From NCBI GenBank assembly GCA_020633195.1, contig JACKEC010000016.1, forward strand, positions 62,001 to 126,000: DNA of 64,000 nt, given 5' to 3'. Positions within the stretch are counted from its first letter, which is position 1, and every line of letters starts with the position of its first letter. Shown here piece by piece: positions 8,925-17,173 of this stretch. The stretch is from Sandaracinaceae bacterium. Its GTDB lineage: Bacteria > Myxococcota_A > Polyangia > Polyangiales > Sandaracinaceae. The translations under genes and the position numbers were made by a program. The notes below the pieces were generated by a model, which saw nothing but the letters and a program-made list of their open reading frames with translations, did no database searches and was not told where the DNA came from.

Positions 8925-9970
8925 CCCTCCAGGCGACGGGTGCCCGCCGCGACGAGGCTCGACAGCATCGGCCCGAGCACCTCGGGCGAGATGTTGAGGT
9001 GGTCGATCTTCTCGAGCTTGCTCGCGAGCTCGCGCGCGGCGAGCGCGTAGAGCACGTCGGTCGGCAGCGACCGCGCGATCTCCATGCGGGCGCGCTCCGC
9101 CTCGATGTGGACGGCCTCGGCGAGGCGCTCGGCCTCGGTGCGGGCGTTCGCCATCAGCGTGAGGTCCCGCGCCCCGGCCTCGGCCTGGATGCGCTTCATC
9201 TCACCGTCGGCCTCGGCCCCGATGCGATCCGCCTCGGCCTTCTCGGTGGCCTCGCGCCGCGTGTTCTGTCCCTGCTGCGCGATGAGGAGCTCCTGCTTCT
9301 TGGCGAGCTCGATCCGGTTCTTGAGCTCGTTCTCCTGGATGGCCCGCTCCTTCTCGACCGCCATCGCGCGCCGCGCGAACGCCGCCTCGTCGGCCGACTG
9401 CTGGATGTGCTCCCGCGTCGGCGCCTCGAGCGCGCGCTCCACGTCGGGTGCGGGCAGCACCGACCCGATGCGCACGCTGACGATCTCGACCCCGACGTCC
9501 CGGAGGCCGTCGTCCGCGCGGAGGCCCTCCTCGATGTGATCCCGCAGGCGCTCGCAGCCGGACTCGAGCATCGCCTTGATCGGGGTCGTCGCGATCACGC
9601 CCTGCGCGAGCTGGGCGGCGAGCTGCGAGATCGACAGCGCGAGGCGCTCGAGCGGCTCCTCGATGTGCTTGCCCGTGGTCAGGTCGACGCCGAAGTCGAC
9701 ACGCTCGGCGAGGGTCTCGGGGTCGACCACTCGGTAAGTGAGGACGCCCTGCGAGTGGACCTCCTGGTAGTCGGACGAGCGCCCGTGCAGCTGCATCGGC
9801 AGCTCGCGGTCGTCGACCGGCACCTCCGCCACGCTCGTCGAGAGCGGGAGGAACCAGAACGTCAGGCCGCGCCCCGAGCGGACGAGCTCGCCGTCTCGGT
9901 AGTGCAGGACGAACGAGCTCGCCTCCGCTCGCAGGTGACGCAGGAACAACAGTCGCTTGATCTCCGCCAT
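8921..9970 (-). CDS. SPFH/Band 7 domain protein (flotillin-like)
   Basis: 349 residues. The N-terminal half is an SPFH domain: VRSGRGLTFWFLPLSTSVAEVP, then a strand-rich region with VHSQGVLTYRVVDPE. The second half is a long Ala/Glu/Lys/Arg-rich coiled coil (about 200-310) as in flotillins and stomatins. There is no clear membrane helix, so attachment would be peripheral or through the hydrophobic N-terminal strands. ATG at 9970 is preceded by GGAGG 6 bases upstream, which fixes the start against longer readings. First gene of the operon with the NAD-kinase-like gene. SPFH proteins form rings on membranes; the partner suggests a role in nucleotide or redox signalling at the membrane (inference). 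Confidence 0.87.
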   Translation of the reverse strand: MAEIKRLLFLRHLRAEASSFVLHYRDGELVRSGRGLTFWFLPLSTSVAEVPVDDRELPMQLHGRSSDYQEVHSQGVLTYRVVDPETLAERVDFGVDLTTGKHIEEPLERLALSISQLAAQLAQGVIATTPIKAMLESGCERLRDHIEEGLRADDGLRDVGVEIVSVRIGSVLPAPDVERALEAPTREHIQQSADEAAFARRAMAVEKERAIQENELKNRIELAKKQELLIAQQGQNTRREATEKAEADRIGAEADGEMKRIQAEAGARDLTLMANARTEAERLAEAVHIEAERARMEIARSLPTDVLYALAARELASKLEKIDHLNISPEVLGPMLSSLVAAGTRRLEG

Positions 9971-10021
9971 GGCGGTCCTCCGGGTGGGCTGTCGGGTCCA
10001 CGAACGCGCGACCCGTGAACA

Positions 10022-10033
10022 CGACTTAAGTCG
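10022..10033. promoter_or_regulatory. 12-bp perfect palindrome upstream of the SPFH operon
   Basis: cgacttaagtcg lies 52-63 bases upstream of the SPFH start codon in a stretch (10018-10080) that is much richer in A+T than its surroundings. On the minus strand a TTGACC at 10050-10045 precedes it, with TTAAGT as a possible -10 at an imperfect distance. It may be an operator or part of the promoter; only the palindrome itself is certain. Confidence 0.4.
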
Positions 10034-10086
10034 CGCCCGGGGGAGGTCAACGATTTTTAGTGTCGACGAGACAATAAATCGAGGCT

Positions 10087-13000
10087 CTACCCGTCGGCTT
10101 CGGTCGCGTCCTCGTCCTCGGTGGGCGCGACCTGGTCCTCGGGCTTGGTCTCCTCGCCCCAGCTCAGCGCGAGCGCGGAGCCCGTGTCGCCGGTGACCGA
10201 GCGGATCGCGTTGCCGCTCAGGTCGACGACCTCGGGGCCGCCGCCCCGGTCGATCTGCAGGACCGGGCCGTGCTCGGTGAGGCGCACCGTCGGCTTCAAC
10301 GCGGTCGGCAGGAGCGCCCACGCCAAGAGGCACTTCGCGTCCCTGTCGGCGCGGCGTCGCGCGAACGCGGCGATCGGCGCGCGCTCGGCGACGGGGAGCG
10401 CCTGCGGGTGCGTGGGGATGCCGGCGACGAGCGCGAGCACCGTGTCCGCGAGGTGATCGCCGCTGAGGCGGTAGAGGCGCTCGTAGACCGCGCCGAGATC
10501 GTCCGACGCGGTGCTCAGCGCCGCGTGGTGCTGGCGCATCCAGGTGTCGGGATCGGTGATCTCGAGCACCCCGCGCGACGCGCCGCTCGTGATGGCCTTG
10601 CGGATCGCCCACGCGATGGTGCGTCGCTCGACAGCGACGTCGAGGGTCACGGGGCCCGGCGGCTGGCCGCCGATCGCGTGCGCGCTCCGGAACCGGTGGC
10701 GCGTCCACACGAGGTCGTCGACGCGCCCGGTCGACGAGATCCAGAGCCGGCCCAGGTCTCCGGGGCCCTCGCCGGGGACCCACTCGACGCGGCGGCGCCG
10801 ATCGTCGTCGACCTCCTCGGGCGCCTCGTCGGCGGGGGTGTCGAGGGTGCGGTCGAGCCACGCGAGCGCGTCGCCGACCTCCCAGGCCTCCGGCTCGAGC
10901 TCGCTCCACGCGGTGTCGTGGATGCGGTGGAGGCGCCGCGCGACGGGGCCGACGAGGCGCTCGAGCACCTGGCGCGCGAGGCGCAGCAGGTCTCCGAGCG
11001 CGCTCTCCCCGATGAAGCGCGCGAACCCGCTCGAGCCCGGCGTGCGATCGAAGAAGACGATCACCGAGCCTCCCTCGACGGTCGCGAGGCCCACGTCGGT
11101 GAGCTCACCGGCGCTGCGCAGCGCGCAAGGCAAGATCATCCGGAGCGCGGCCGTCAGCGGGATCAGCGCGGCCTCGCTCAGCTCCGCGCGGACGACGCAC
11201 GCCTCGGTGCTGTAGGCGGTCTCGACGGGCGTCGGGTAGCGGCGCCGATCGACGAGCTTGGGCCCGGGCGCGTAGCGGCGGATCGCGTGGACCACCTCCC
11301 GCACGCGCACGTCCGCCACCGCGACGCGGACGGGCGCGCCGCCGAGGTCGCGGGCCTCGAACGCGTCGGTCCGCGCGAGCTCGATCTCGATCGCGCGCGC
11401 CGGGGTGGTGCGGTGGGTCTCGGTGACCTGCTCGCACTCGATCGCGTCGCCGCGGTCGCCGGTCACGAGGTAGCGGCCGCGCGGGTGCTCGAAGATCGAG
11501 CCGGGCGGCAAGAGCGTCGCGGCGAGGACGCGGTCGACCTCGCGCAGGGTCTCTCCGGTGCCTCGATCGACGACCCGGGCGCGATCCGCGGACTCGCTCA
11601 CGCAGTCGGCGCGGATCGGCTCGCCGAGCGCGCGCTCCCCCGCGGCCCGGACGAGGCGCTTGCTCACCGCGTCGTCGGCCACCGGATCGAAGTGCCAGAC
11701 CTCGCGGTAGCGGACCCGCCGGCTCGCCTCGAGGCGCTCGAGGATCGAGTCGGCGAGCTCGGCGCCGAAGCGCTCGCGCAGCGCCGCGACGTCCTGCTCC
11801 GAGCCGAGCGCGCGGTCGAAGTGGCGCTGCCGCACGACGTCCGGCTCGGCGAGGGGGACCGCCCGCGGGAGGCTGTCGATCCGATCGCGCTCGGGGGCGT
11901 CGGCGGCCTCCTCGTGCAGCACCATCTCCTCGTCCGCCGGCGGCGCGAGGACGAGCACCACCGAGTCGCGCTCGGTGCGCGAGCCCGCGTGCGCGAGGCG
12001 CTCGGCCTCGCGGCGCACGTCCGGGTAGGTGCCCTCGATCAGCACGACCTCGGCGTCGAGGGGATCGGGCCGGTGGTGCCGGCGCAGGTGCCCGAGCTCC
12101 GTCTCCGCGCGGCGCAGGTGCCGCTCGGCGTCGCCCGCGCGCCGCAGGTGCCAGGGCACCTCGGCCGCCTCGCAGGCCTCCGCGATCGTCGCGAGCGGGA
12201 TCGCCTCGCCGTGCGCGTCCGCGAGATCCCGGCGCCGCAGCACCGCGCGCGCGAGCCTCGGCGCGCCGTCGCGATCGAAGACCCGCATCGGCGCCGCGAG
12301 GACGTGCCGCGCCCACGCCACCATCCCCGACGCGCTCGGCCCGAGCGTCGCCAGCAGCACCGGCGGGTAGGGCGCGTCGTGCAGGGTGTCGAGGGCGGTC
12401 CAGATGCGCCGCATCACCATGTGCAGGTGCATCTCCGAGACGCCCGTGAACCGGTCCACGTCGTCCGCGACCACGAGCCCGAGCGACGCGAAGAACGGTT
12501 CGGTCCGCTCGAGGCCGAGCACGTCCGACTCGAGCTGCTCGAGCCCCGCGACCACCACCGCGGGCGTGCGCCCCGCGAGGAAGGTCTCCGCGAGGTCGTC
12601 GCCCGCCACCACCACCGAGACGTTCCAGCGCGCGCTCGAGCGCGTGAGCGCCTCGCGCAGCCGGCGCGCCCAGGCCTTCGCGGCGCTCGCGTCACGCACC
12701 ACGACGAGGGTGGTCGCGCCGCGATCGAGGTGGACGTACAGCGCCGCCAGGCACGTCAGCGTGGTCCGGCCCGCCCCCTCGGGGGCGAGGACCAGGGCGT
12801 GGGGCGTGCTGAGGTCGGCCTGCTGGATCGGCGAGGGCCCCGCCTGCTCCTCGAGGACGGGCGCGGCCCCGAGCGCGTCGGGCGACGACATCGTCCACAC
12901 CGCGCGGAGGTGATCGAGGACCTCGCGCTGATGAGACCACGGCTCGGTCACCCCCGTGAGCGACTCGAAGGCCTCGCGCACGAGCGGGCTCTCGGACTCG

Positions 13001-13950
13001 TGGAACCCGTCGGTCTCCGCCTCCTCGGCGGCGTGCTCCTCGAGCGCCTCGAGGAACGCGCCGGGCAACTTGGCTTGCAATGCATCACCGAGCCGGCGCA
13101 GCGGATCGGGCGGCGGTCCGGGCAGCGGCTCGTCCTCGTCCTCCTCCTTCTTCTTCTCGACGCTGGGGGGCGAGCCCTCGAGCACGAGGTGGATGGAGAG
13201 CGCGAAGACGAGGTAGCAGGCGAGGACCCAGGCCCCCGGGGGTGGGGCGCTGGCGATGGGGGTGCCCACGAGGGCGTGCGCCCCGCCGAGGGCCGCCGCG
13301 CCGCAGGCGAGGGCCTGATCCGCGCTCGCGCGCCGCGACTCGTTCGCGAGCAGGAAGCCGCAGAGGATGAGCGTCGGCCACGCGATCCACACGAACCGGC
13401 GAGCCCACGCGCGGAAGCGCTGGTCGGCGCGCCGCGCCGTGCTCGCGCCAGTCCACCGGTAGTACCAGGGCAGCGCCGAGGTGGGCGTGCTCCAGCGGAT
13501 CGGGGTGTCGCGGTGGATCCAGAGCAGGACCGCCCGGACGAGGATCACGACGAGGCCCCACGCGAGCAGGTGCACCGCGAGGCCGGCGGCGGGGTGCTCA
13601 CCGAGCGGGAGCACGGGCCAGGCCCAGTCGCCGAGCAGCTCGTGCTCGAAGAAGCTCAGGCGATCCCAGTCCTCGGCGGTGATCGAGGCCGGGCGGTCCA
13701 CCGTCGCCATCAGGAGCGGATCGACGAGCAGCGCGCTCGCGTAGACGAGCACGCCGATCAGCGTGGCGGCGACCCACCCGGTGGCCAGGCTCCCGGCGTC
13801 GATCTTCGCGAGGCGGCTCAGCCAGCGCACGACGCTGCTGCCGAGGACGCCACCGAACGCCACGCCACTGATCACCGCGATCATCAGCGTGGCGCCGTAG
13901 TGCTCCGCGGCCGCGGCGAGCGGGCAGAGGATCGCGTCGAGCCACCCCAT
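10087..13950 (-). CDS. Very large membrane-anchored DEAD/DUF1998-like helicase homologue
   Basis: 1287 residues. About 1-265 holds five or six hydrophobic helices. A charged linker (KKKEEDEDEP) follows, then a cytoplasmic part resembling a superfamily 2 helicase: APEGAGRTTL (about 390) at the place of Walker A but with Arg for the catalytic Lys; VVADDVDRF (about 485) at the place of DEAD/DEVH; LLATLGPSASG at the place of motif III. The RecA2 half is weak. Around 960-1000, VEGGSVIVFFDRTPGSSGFARFI resembles the conserved DUF1998 block of MrfA-like and DISARM-type helicases. The C-terminal 250 residues are acidic and unrecognised. ATP hydrolysis is doubtful because of the altered motifs. The gene ends 117 bases before the SPFH start on the same strand, with a possible promoter between. 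Confidence 0.7.
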   Translation of the reverse strand: MGWLDAILCPLAAAAEHYGATLMIAVISGVAFGGVLGSSVVRWLSRLAKIDAGSLATGWVAATLIGVLVYASALLVDPLLMATVDRPASITAEDWDRLSFFEHELLGDWAWPVLPLGEHPAAGLAVHLLAWGLVVILVRAVLLWIHRDTPIRWSTPTSALPWYYRWTGASTARRADQRFRAWARRFVWIAWPTLILCGFLLANESRRASADQALACGAAALGGAHALVGTPIASAPPPGAWVLACYLVFALSIHLVLEGSPPSVEKKKEEDEDEPLPGPPPDPLRRLGDALQAKLPGAFLEALEEHAAEEAETDGFHESESPLVREAFESLTGVTEPWSHQREVLDHLRAVWTMSSPDALGAAPVLEEQAGPSPIQQADLSTPHALVLAPEGAGRTTLTCLAALYVHLDRGATTLVVVRDASAAKAWARRLREALTRSSARWNVSVVVAGDDLAETFLAGRTPAVVVAGLEQLESDVLGLERTEPFFASLGLVVADDVDRFTGVSEMHLHMVMRRIWTALDTLHDAPYPPVLLATLGPSASGMVAWARHVLAAPMRVFDRDGAPRLARAVLRRRDLADAHGEAIPLATIAEACEAAEVPWHLRRAGDAERHLRRAETELGHLRRHHRPDPLDAEVVLIEGTYPDVRREAERLAHAGSRTERDSVVLVLAPPADEEMVLHEEAADAPERDRIDSLPRAVPLAEPDVVRQRHFDRALGSEQDVAALRERFGAELADSILERLEASRRVRYREVWHFDPVADDAVSKRLVRAAGERALGEPIRADCVSESADRARVVDRGTGETLREVDRVLAATLLPPGSIFEHPRGRYLVTGDRGDAIECEQVTETHRTTPARAIEIELARTDAFEARDLGGAPVRVAVADVRVREVVHAIRRYAPGPKLVDRRRYPTPVETAYSTEACVVRAELSEAALIPLTAALRMILPCALRSAGELTDVGLATVEGGSVIVFFDRTPGSSGFARFIGESALGDLLRLARQVLERLVGPVARRLHRIHDTAWSELEPEAWEVGDALAWLDRTLDTPADEAPEEVDDDRRRRVEWVPGEGPGDLGRLWISSTGRVDDLVWTRHRFRSAHAIGGQPPGPVTLDVAVERRTIAWAIRKAITSGASRGVLEITDPDTWMRQHHAALSTASDDLGAVYERLYRLSGDHLADTVLALVAGIPTHPQALPVAERAPIAAFARRRADRDAKCLLAWALLPTALKPTVRLTEHGPVLQIDRGGGPEVVDLSGNAIRSVTGDTGSALALSWGEETKPEDQVAPTEDEDATEADG

Positions 13951-14026
13951 GGGTGCCGCGGAGGATACCGTGGGAGCGTCCCGCGGTCCGAAGACACGCG
14001 AGTCCGCCGTCCGGTATCCTCGCGCG

Positions 14027-14329
14027 ATGTCCGACTCGATGACGCGACGACTCCTGCGCTCTCTGATCCCGGCTGGGTTCGTGCTCGCGATGGCCTGCGG
14101 CGGCGGGGCCGCCGAAGAGGAGCCCGCGCCGGCCCCGGCGGCGACGACGGCGGGCGACGAGGGCGGCGATCCGACGGAGGGCGGCCGCCGACGCGCGGCC
14201 CAGGGCGCCGCCTGCGATCACGGCGGCTCGGCGGACCGCACGTGCCAGCGGGGCCTCTTCTGCTGCTACCAGGACGCGCCGAGCGCCGCGAGCGGCACCT
14301 GCATCCCCACCGACGACTGCACCGGCTGA
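14027..14329 (+). CDS. Small Cys-rich lipoprotein
   Basis: 100 residues. The signal peptide MSDSMTRRLLRSLIPAGFVLAMAC ends in a lipobox-like LAMAC, so the mature protein should be lipid-anchored. A Glu/Ala/Pro linker is followed by a C-terminal knot of six cysteines (CDHGGSADRTCQRGLFCC...CIPTDDC) that probably form disulfides outside the cell. ATG at 14027 is chosen because the signal peptide begins there; a longer reading from 13949 would hide it. Function unknown. Confidence 0.72.
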   Translation: MSDSMTRRLLRSLIPAGFVLAMACGGGAAEEEPAPAPAATTAGDEGGDPTEGGRRRAAQGAACDHGGSADRTCQRGLFCCYQDAPSAASGTCIPTDDCTG

Positions 14330-14339
14330 GCTCGCGGTC

Positions 14340-14756
14340 ATGTACGAGTTCCACGGTTGGGCGTGCGTTCGCTACCACGCGCACGACACCGACCCGGTGA
14401 AGCAGGCGGACGCCTGGGGGCGCGTCGTGTCTCGCCTCCGGGAGCTCGAGCGACAGACGGGGATCCACGCGACCGCCGGGTTCACCGACGACGAGGTGAT
14501 CGCGTGGCACGGGCTCCAGACCCGCCGCGGCGACGCGTGGCCGCTGCAGCTCCTGCGCCTCATCGGCGAGGAGGCCGAGGGCTCCTACGGCCTGCTCTAC
14601 GCGCGCGACTTCGAAGACCCCGACGAGCCGTCGCGCAACCGCTTCAGGGTCTGGGCGCTGCGGCGAGGGGTGGTCGAGGAGGAGACGGATCCGTTCCTGT
14701 CGCCCTTCCAGCCACGCTGCGAGGACCCGCTCGATCCCACGCGGCCCGACGCCTGA
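14340..14756 (+). CDS. Imm7-family immunity protein
   Basis: 138 residues. It opens with MYEFHGWACVRY, the hallmark N-terminus of the Imm7 family, and keeps the later block GSYGLLYARDFED, a VWALRRG strand and DPFLSPFQP...ED at the C-terminus. Imm7 proteins are cytoplasmic antidotes in polymorphic toxin systems. No toxin gene is next to it: the upstream gene is a small lipoprotein and the downstream one is convergent. It is therefore an orphan immunity gene, either left from a lost toxin or protecting against kin or competitor toxins. It follows the lipoprotein gene by 10 bases. Confidence 0.83.
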   Translation: MYEFHGWACVRYHAHDTDPVKQADAWGRVVSRLRELERQTGIHATAGFTDDEVIAWHGLQTRRGDAWPLQLLRLIGEEAEGSYGLLYARDFEDPDEPSRNRFRVWALRRGVVEEETDPFLSPFQPRCEDPLDPTRPDA

Positions 14757-14768
14757 TCGCCGCGCCGA

Positions 14769-15803
14769 TCACCAGCGCGCGCGGTGCTCCTCGGCCCAAC
14801 CGAGCAGCTCGGTCACCTCGACGACGGGGCCGTCGGCCGGCCGCAGCGATCCCTCGAAGTGCCCGAAGCACTGGTGCACCTCGGAGCGCAGCAGGCCGAG
14901 CTCGATGCGGCTCGCGCGCTCGTGGAACGGCACGAAGCGCAGCTCGATCGCGCCCGAAGGGGTGCTCAGCCGCCACGGCGCCGAGAAGTCCCGGCGGTCG
15001 TACTCGAAGCGGAGGTCCTCCGAGATCTTGTGGAGGCGGCCGTCGATCACGAGCGCGTTCTCCGTGCTCGCGGTGCCGTCGGTCCACTGGCCCCCGAGGT
15101 TGAGGCCGACCACGCGGCCACCCTGCAGGCCCGACGCGGAGGCCCAGTTCCACGTGGTCGCGAACGGCCACACGCCGCGGCCGAAGTCGAGGCATCCGAA
15201 CGCGTGGTTGTCGGGGCCGAACGCGTAGCGCGTCCCGTCCAGCGTCAGCTCGCCGCGGGTGGGGCGGCACTGGTGCTTCGAGGTCAGCTGGAACCGGCGG
15301 TCGCTCCACGGCACCACCACGCTCAGCGTCTCGTGGCCGGCGGGGCGCTCGACGAACAGCTCACCCTCGAGCCGACCGCCGCCGAGGCGCCGCGATCGGA
15401 AGCGGAGCCACGTCCCCTCGGGCTCGTCGCGCAGCTCGAGGCGCAGGCCGAGCCGGTCGATGAAGATGCGCGCGTCATCGACGCGCTCCGACTGCGCGAA
15501 GCCCCACGCGCCCGGGATCGCGATCGGGTGGTGATGCTCGCGCCCGCTCGCGTGCTCGCGAAACCAGACGTCGGCGAGGCCGAGGTAGTCGAGGTTCGCG
15601 TACGTGATCGCGATCACGTGCGTATCCGTCGTCACGCACCAGTAGTCCCAGCGCTTCTTGCGCGGCCAGTGGCCTCTCAGGTTGGCTCGGACGAGCGGTC
15701 GCCGCGACCAGCCGATCGCGTCCGGGTCGAGCCGTCCGTCGGGCCGGCAGAGCCGGGTCGGCTCGGTGAGCTCTCGCTCTTCGCGCGGCGAGGCCGGGCC
15801 CTC
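14769..15803 (-). CDS. DUF2804 family protein, start codon unresolved
   Basis: About 340 residues with strong family marks: EPTRLCRPDGRLDPDAIGWSRRPL, then RANLRGHWPRKKRWDYWC at the N-terminus, a GPDNHAFGCLDFGRGVWPF block in the middle, and LLRSEVHQCFGHFEG near the end. DUF2804 proteins are predicted beta-rich (lipocalin or tocopherol-cyclase-like folds) of unknown activity. The conserved part begins within 10 codons of the upstream peptidase stop, but no ATG, GTG or TTG is in frame there; the frame stays open backward through the peptidase gene. Either a rare start codon is used after coupled termination, or a single-base error or frameshift lies near 15800. The start given is the point where the frame leaves the upstream stop. 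Confidence 0.75.
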   Translation of the reverse strand, partial: EGPASPREERELTEPTRLCRPDGRLDPDAIGWSRRPLVRANLRGHWPRKKRWDYWCVTTDTHVIAITYANLDYLGLADVWFREHASGREHHHPIAIPGAWGFAQSERVDDARIFIDRLGLRLELRDEPEGTWLRFRSRRLGGGRLEGELFVERPAGHETLSVVVPWSDRRFQLTSKHQCRPTRGELTLDGTRYAFGPDNHAFGCLDFGRGVWPFATTWNWASASGLQGGRVVGLNLGGQWTDGTASTENALVIDGRLHKISEDLRFEYDRRDFSAPWRLSTPSGAIELRFVPFHERASRIELGLLRSEVHQCFGHFEGSLRPADGPVVEVTELLGWAEEHRARW

Positions 15804-16479
15804 AGGAGGGGTGGACGGCGGGGGTCGCGCGCACGAAGCGAACGCCCATCGACTCGAGCCACTCGATCGGGTCCTGGTTGTGACGCCGATAGGGCCCGGG
15901 GAAGGGGGAGCGACCGCCGTAGCTCGCGCCGCGCACCTCGAAGTGCAGGTGGGTCGCCATGCCGCGGAAGCGGCGGTTGCACGAGTTGCCGACCGCGCCG
16001 ATCGGATCGCCCGCGCGGAGCTCCTGACCCTCGGTGACGTCGACCGAGTCGAGGTGCGCGTAGAAGGACCAGCGCTCGACGTCGGGGTGGTAGACGACGA
16101 CCGCGCGGCCGTAGCCACCGAAGCGCGTGCGCCCGAGCGTGTTGCGGGTCACGCGCTCGACGATCCCCGCGCGGACCGCGTGCACCGGGGTCCCCCGCGG
16201 GGCGAGGAAGTCCGCGCCCGCGTGGAAGGTCCGGCGGCCGGTGCGCGGGCTGACGCGCACGCCGTAGGTGCTGCCCGGGACGAAGCCGTCGGGCAGCGGC
16301 GACACCGCGAGGGGCACGACCGGGCGATCGTTCGGGCGCGTGCGCACGGCGCGGCGAGCGACCGGATCGGCCGCGTCGTGGTCACGCGCGTGCTGGTCGG
16401 AGGGCTCGCCGAGGGCGGGCGCGCCGGGGAGCCAGAGCGCCACCATCACGCACACACAAACCGCACGAATTCGACCCAT
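15802..16479 (-). CDS. M23 (LytM-type) peptidase, secreted
   Basis: 225 residues. Signal peptide MGRIRAVCVCVMVALWLPGAPALG. The catalytic domain carries the zinc motifs HAGADFLAPRGTPVHAV (His and Asp ligands) and THLHFEV (HxH) with YGRAVVVYHPD between, as in active lysostaphin/LytM endopeptidases that cut peptidoglycan cross-bridges. Both motifs are complete, so activity is expected. ATG at 16479 is chosen for the signal peptide; an in-frame ATG at 16590 would add 37 non-hydrophobic residues. The 147 bases upstream are unusually A+T-rich for this genome and probably hold the promoter. Confidence 0.88.
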   Translation of the reverse strand: MGRIRAVCVCVMVALWLPGAPALGEPSDQHARDHDAADPVARRAVRTRPNDRPVVPLAVSPLPDGFVPGSTYGVRVSPRTGRRTFHAGADFLAPRGTPVHAVRAGIVERVTRNTLGRTRFGGYGRAVVVYHPDVERWSFYAHLDSVDVTEGQELRAGDPIGAVGNSCNRRFRGMATHLHFEVRGASYGGRSPFPGPYRRHNQDPIEWLESMGVRFVRATPAVHPS

Positions 16480-16626
16480 GAATAGGTCGAGTATCAGAAG
16501 TTCTTTCGAAGTACACGATTTGATGACGAATGTGTCGGCGATGATCCAGGGGCACCGTTTCGTCGTCAGAGGCTCGTGAGGGGGCTCCACGCCGCCGCGA
16601 CGGAGGGTCGCGGCAACGTGTAGAAG

Positions 16627-17076
16627 TCACTTCTTCTTGTCAGCCTTCTTGGCCGCCTTCTTCTTGGCCGCCTTCTTCTTGGCCGCCTTCTTCTTGCTGG
16701 CCTTCTTCTCGGGCGCGGCCGGGGGCGCCGGCTCCCAGAGCGCGCACGCGACGTTCTGCGGATCGAGGAAGATCGCGAGCTTGCCCATCCCGGGGACGTC
16801 CCCCTGGTGGACCACCTTGCCGCCGCGCTTCTCGATCTTCTTGATCGTCTTCGCGATCGACTCGACCCCGACGTAGCCGAGCCAGGCGGGCGGCATGTCC
16901 GGGGACGGGTTCTGCTGGATGCCGCCGATGCCCTCCCCCTGGGCGCTGGCGATCATCGAGTAGACGCCCTCGGGCATCTTCATGTCCTGGATCTTCCAGC
17001 CGAACACGCCCTTGTAGAACGCCTTGGCGCCCTTCGCGTCGGACGTGTTGAGCTCCATGTGAACGAACTTGCTCAT
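16627..17076 (-). CDS. VOC (glyoxalase/bleomycin resistance-like) protein with Lys/Ala tail
   Basis: 149 residues. Residues 1-115 are a single vicinal-oxygen-chelate unit: FVHMELNTSDAKGAKAFYKGVFGW at the start, GGIQQNP in the middle and AIFLDPQNVACALWEP at the end, typical of small metal-binding dioxygenase or isomerase-like proteins. The last 30 residues are repeats of AAKKK, a histone-H1-like basic tail likely to bind nucleic acid or other polyanions. Start ATG at 17076 has GGGGAGG just upstream. The substrate cannot be inferred. Confidence 0.85.
   Translation of the reverse strand: MSKFVHMELNTSDAKGAKAFYKGVFGWKIQDMKMPEGVYSMIASAQGEGIGGIQQNPSPDMPPAWLGYVGVESIAKTIKKIEKRGGKVVHQGDVPGMGKLAIFLDPQNVACALWEPAPPAAPEKKASKKKAAKKKAAKKKAAKKADKKK
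16651..16695. repeat. Three perfect 15-bp tandem repeats inside a coding region
   Basis: The unit ggccgccttcttctt occurs three times without change and encodes the AKKKA-type tail of the VOC protein on the minus strand. The identical units suggest recent slippage, so tail length may vary between strains. Confidence 0.85.
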
Positions 17077-17173
17077 GTGAGACCTCCCCGGGGCGCGCCC
17101 CATCGGCGCGCCAAATCGCGCGGAGCATACTCGCGTCGGGGGAGCGCGAGGGCGATCAATGGACGGATCGCGA

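Noticed and set aside
10087..13950. A DISARM defence system
   Set aside because: No methyltransferase, PLD or separate DrmB-like gene is nearby, and the ATPase motifs are altered.
10270..14400. A 1376-codon open frame on the plus strand opposite the helicase-like gene
   Set aside because: Composition is Arg/Gly/Ala/Asp-rich without domains; it is the codon-bias shadow of the minus-strand gene, which has clear membrane and helicase-like motifs.
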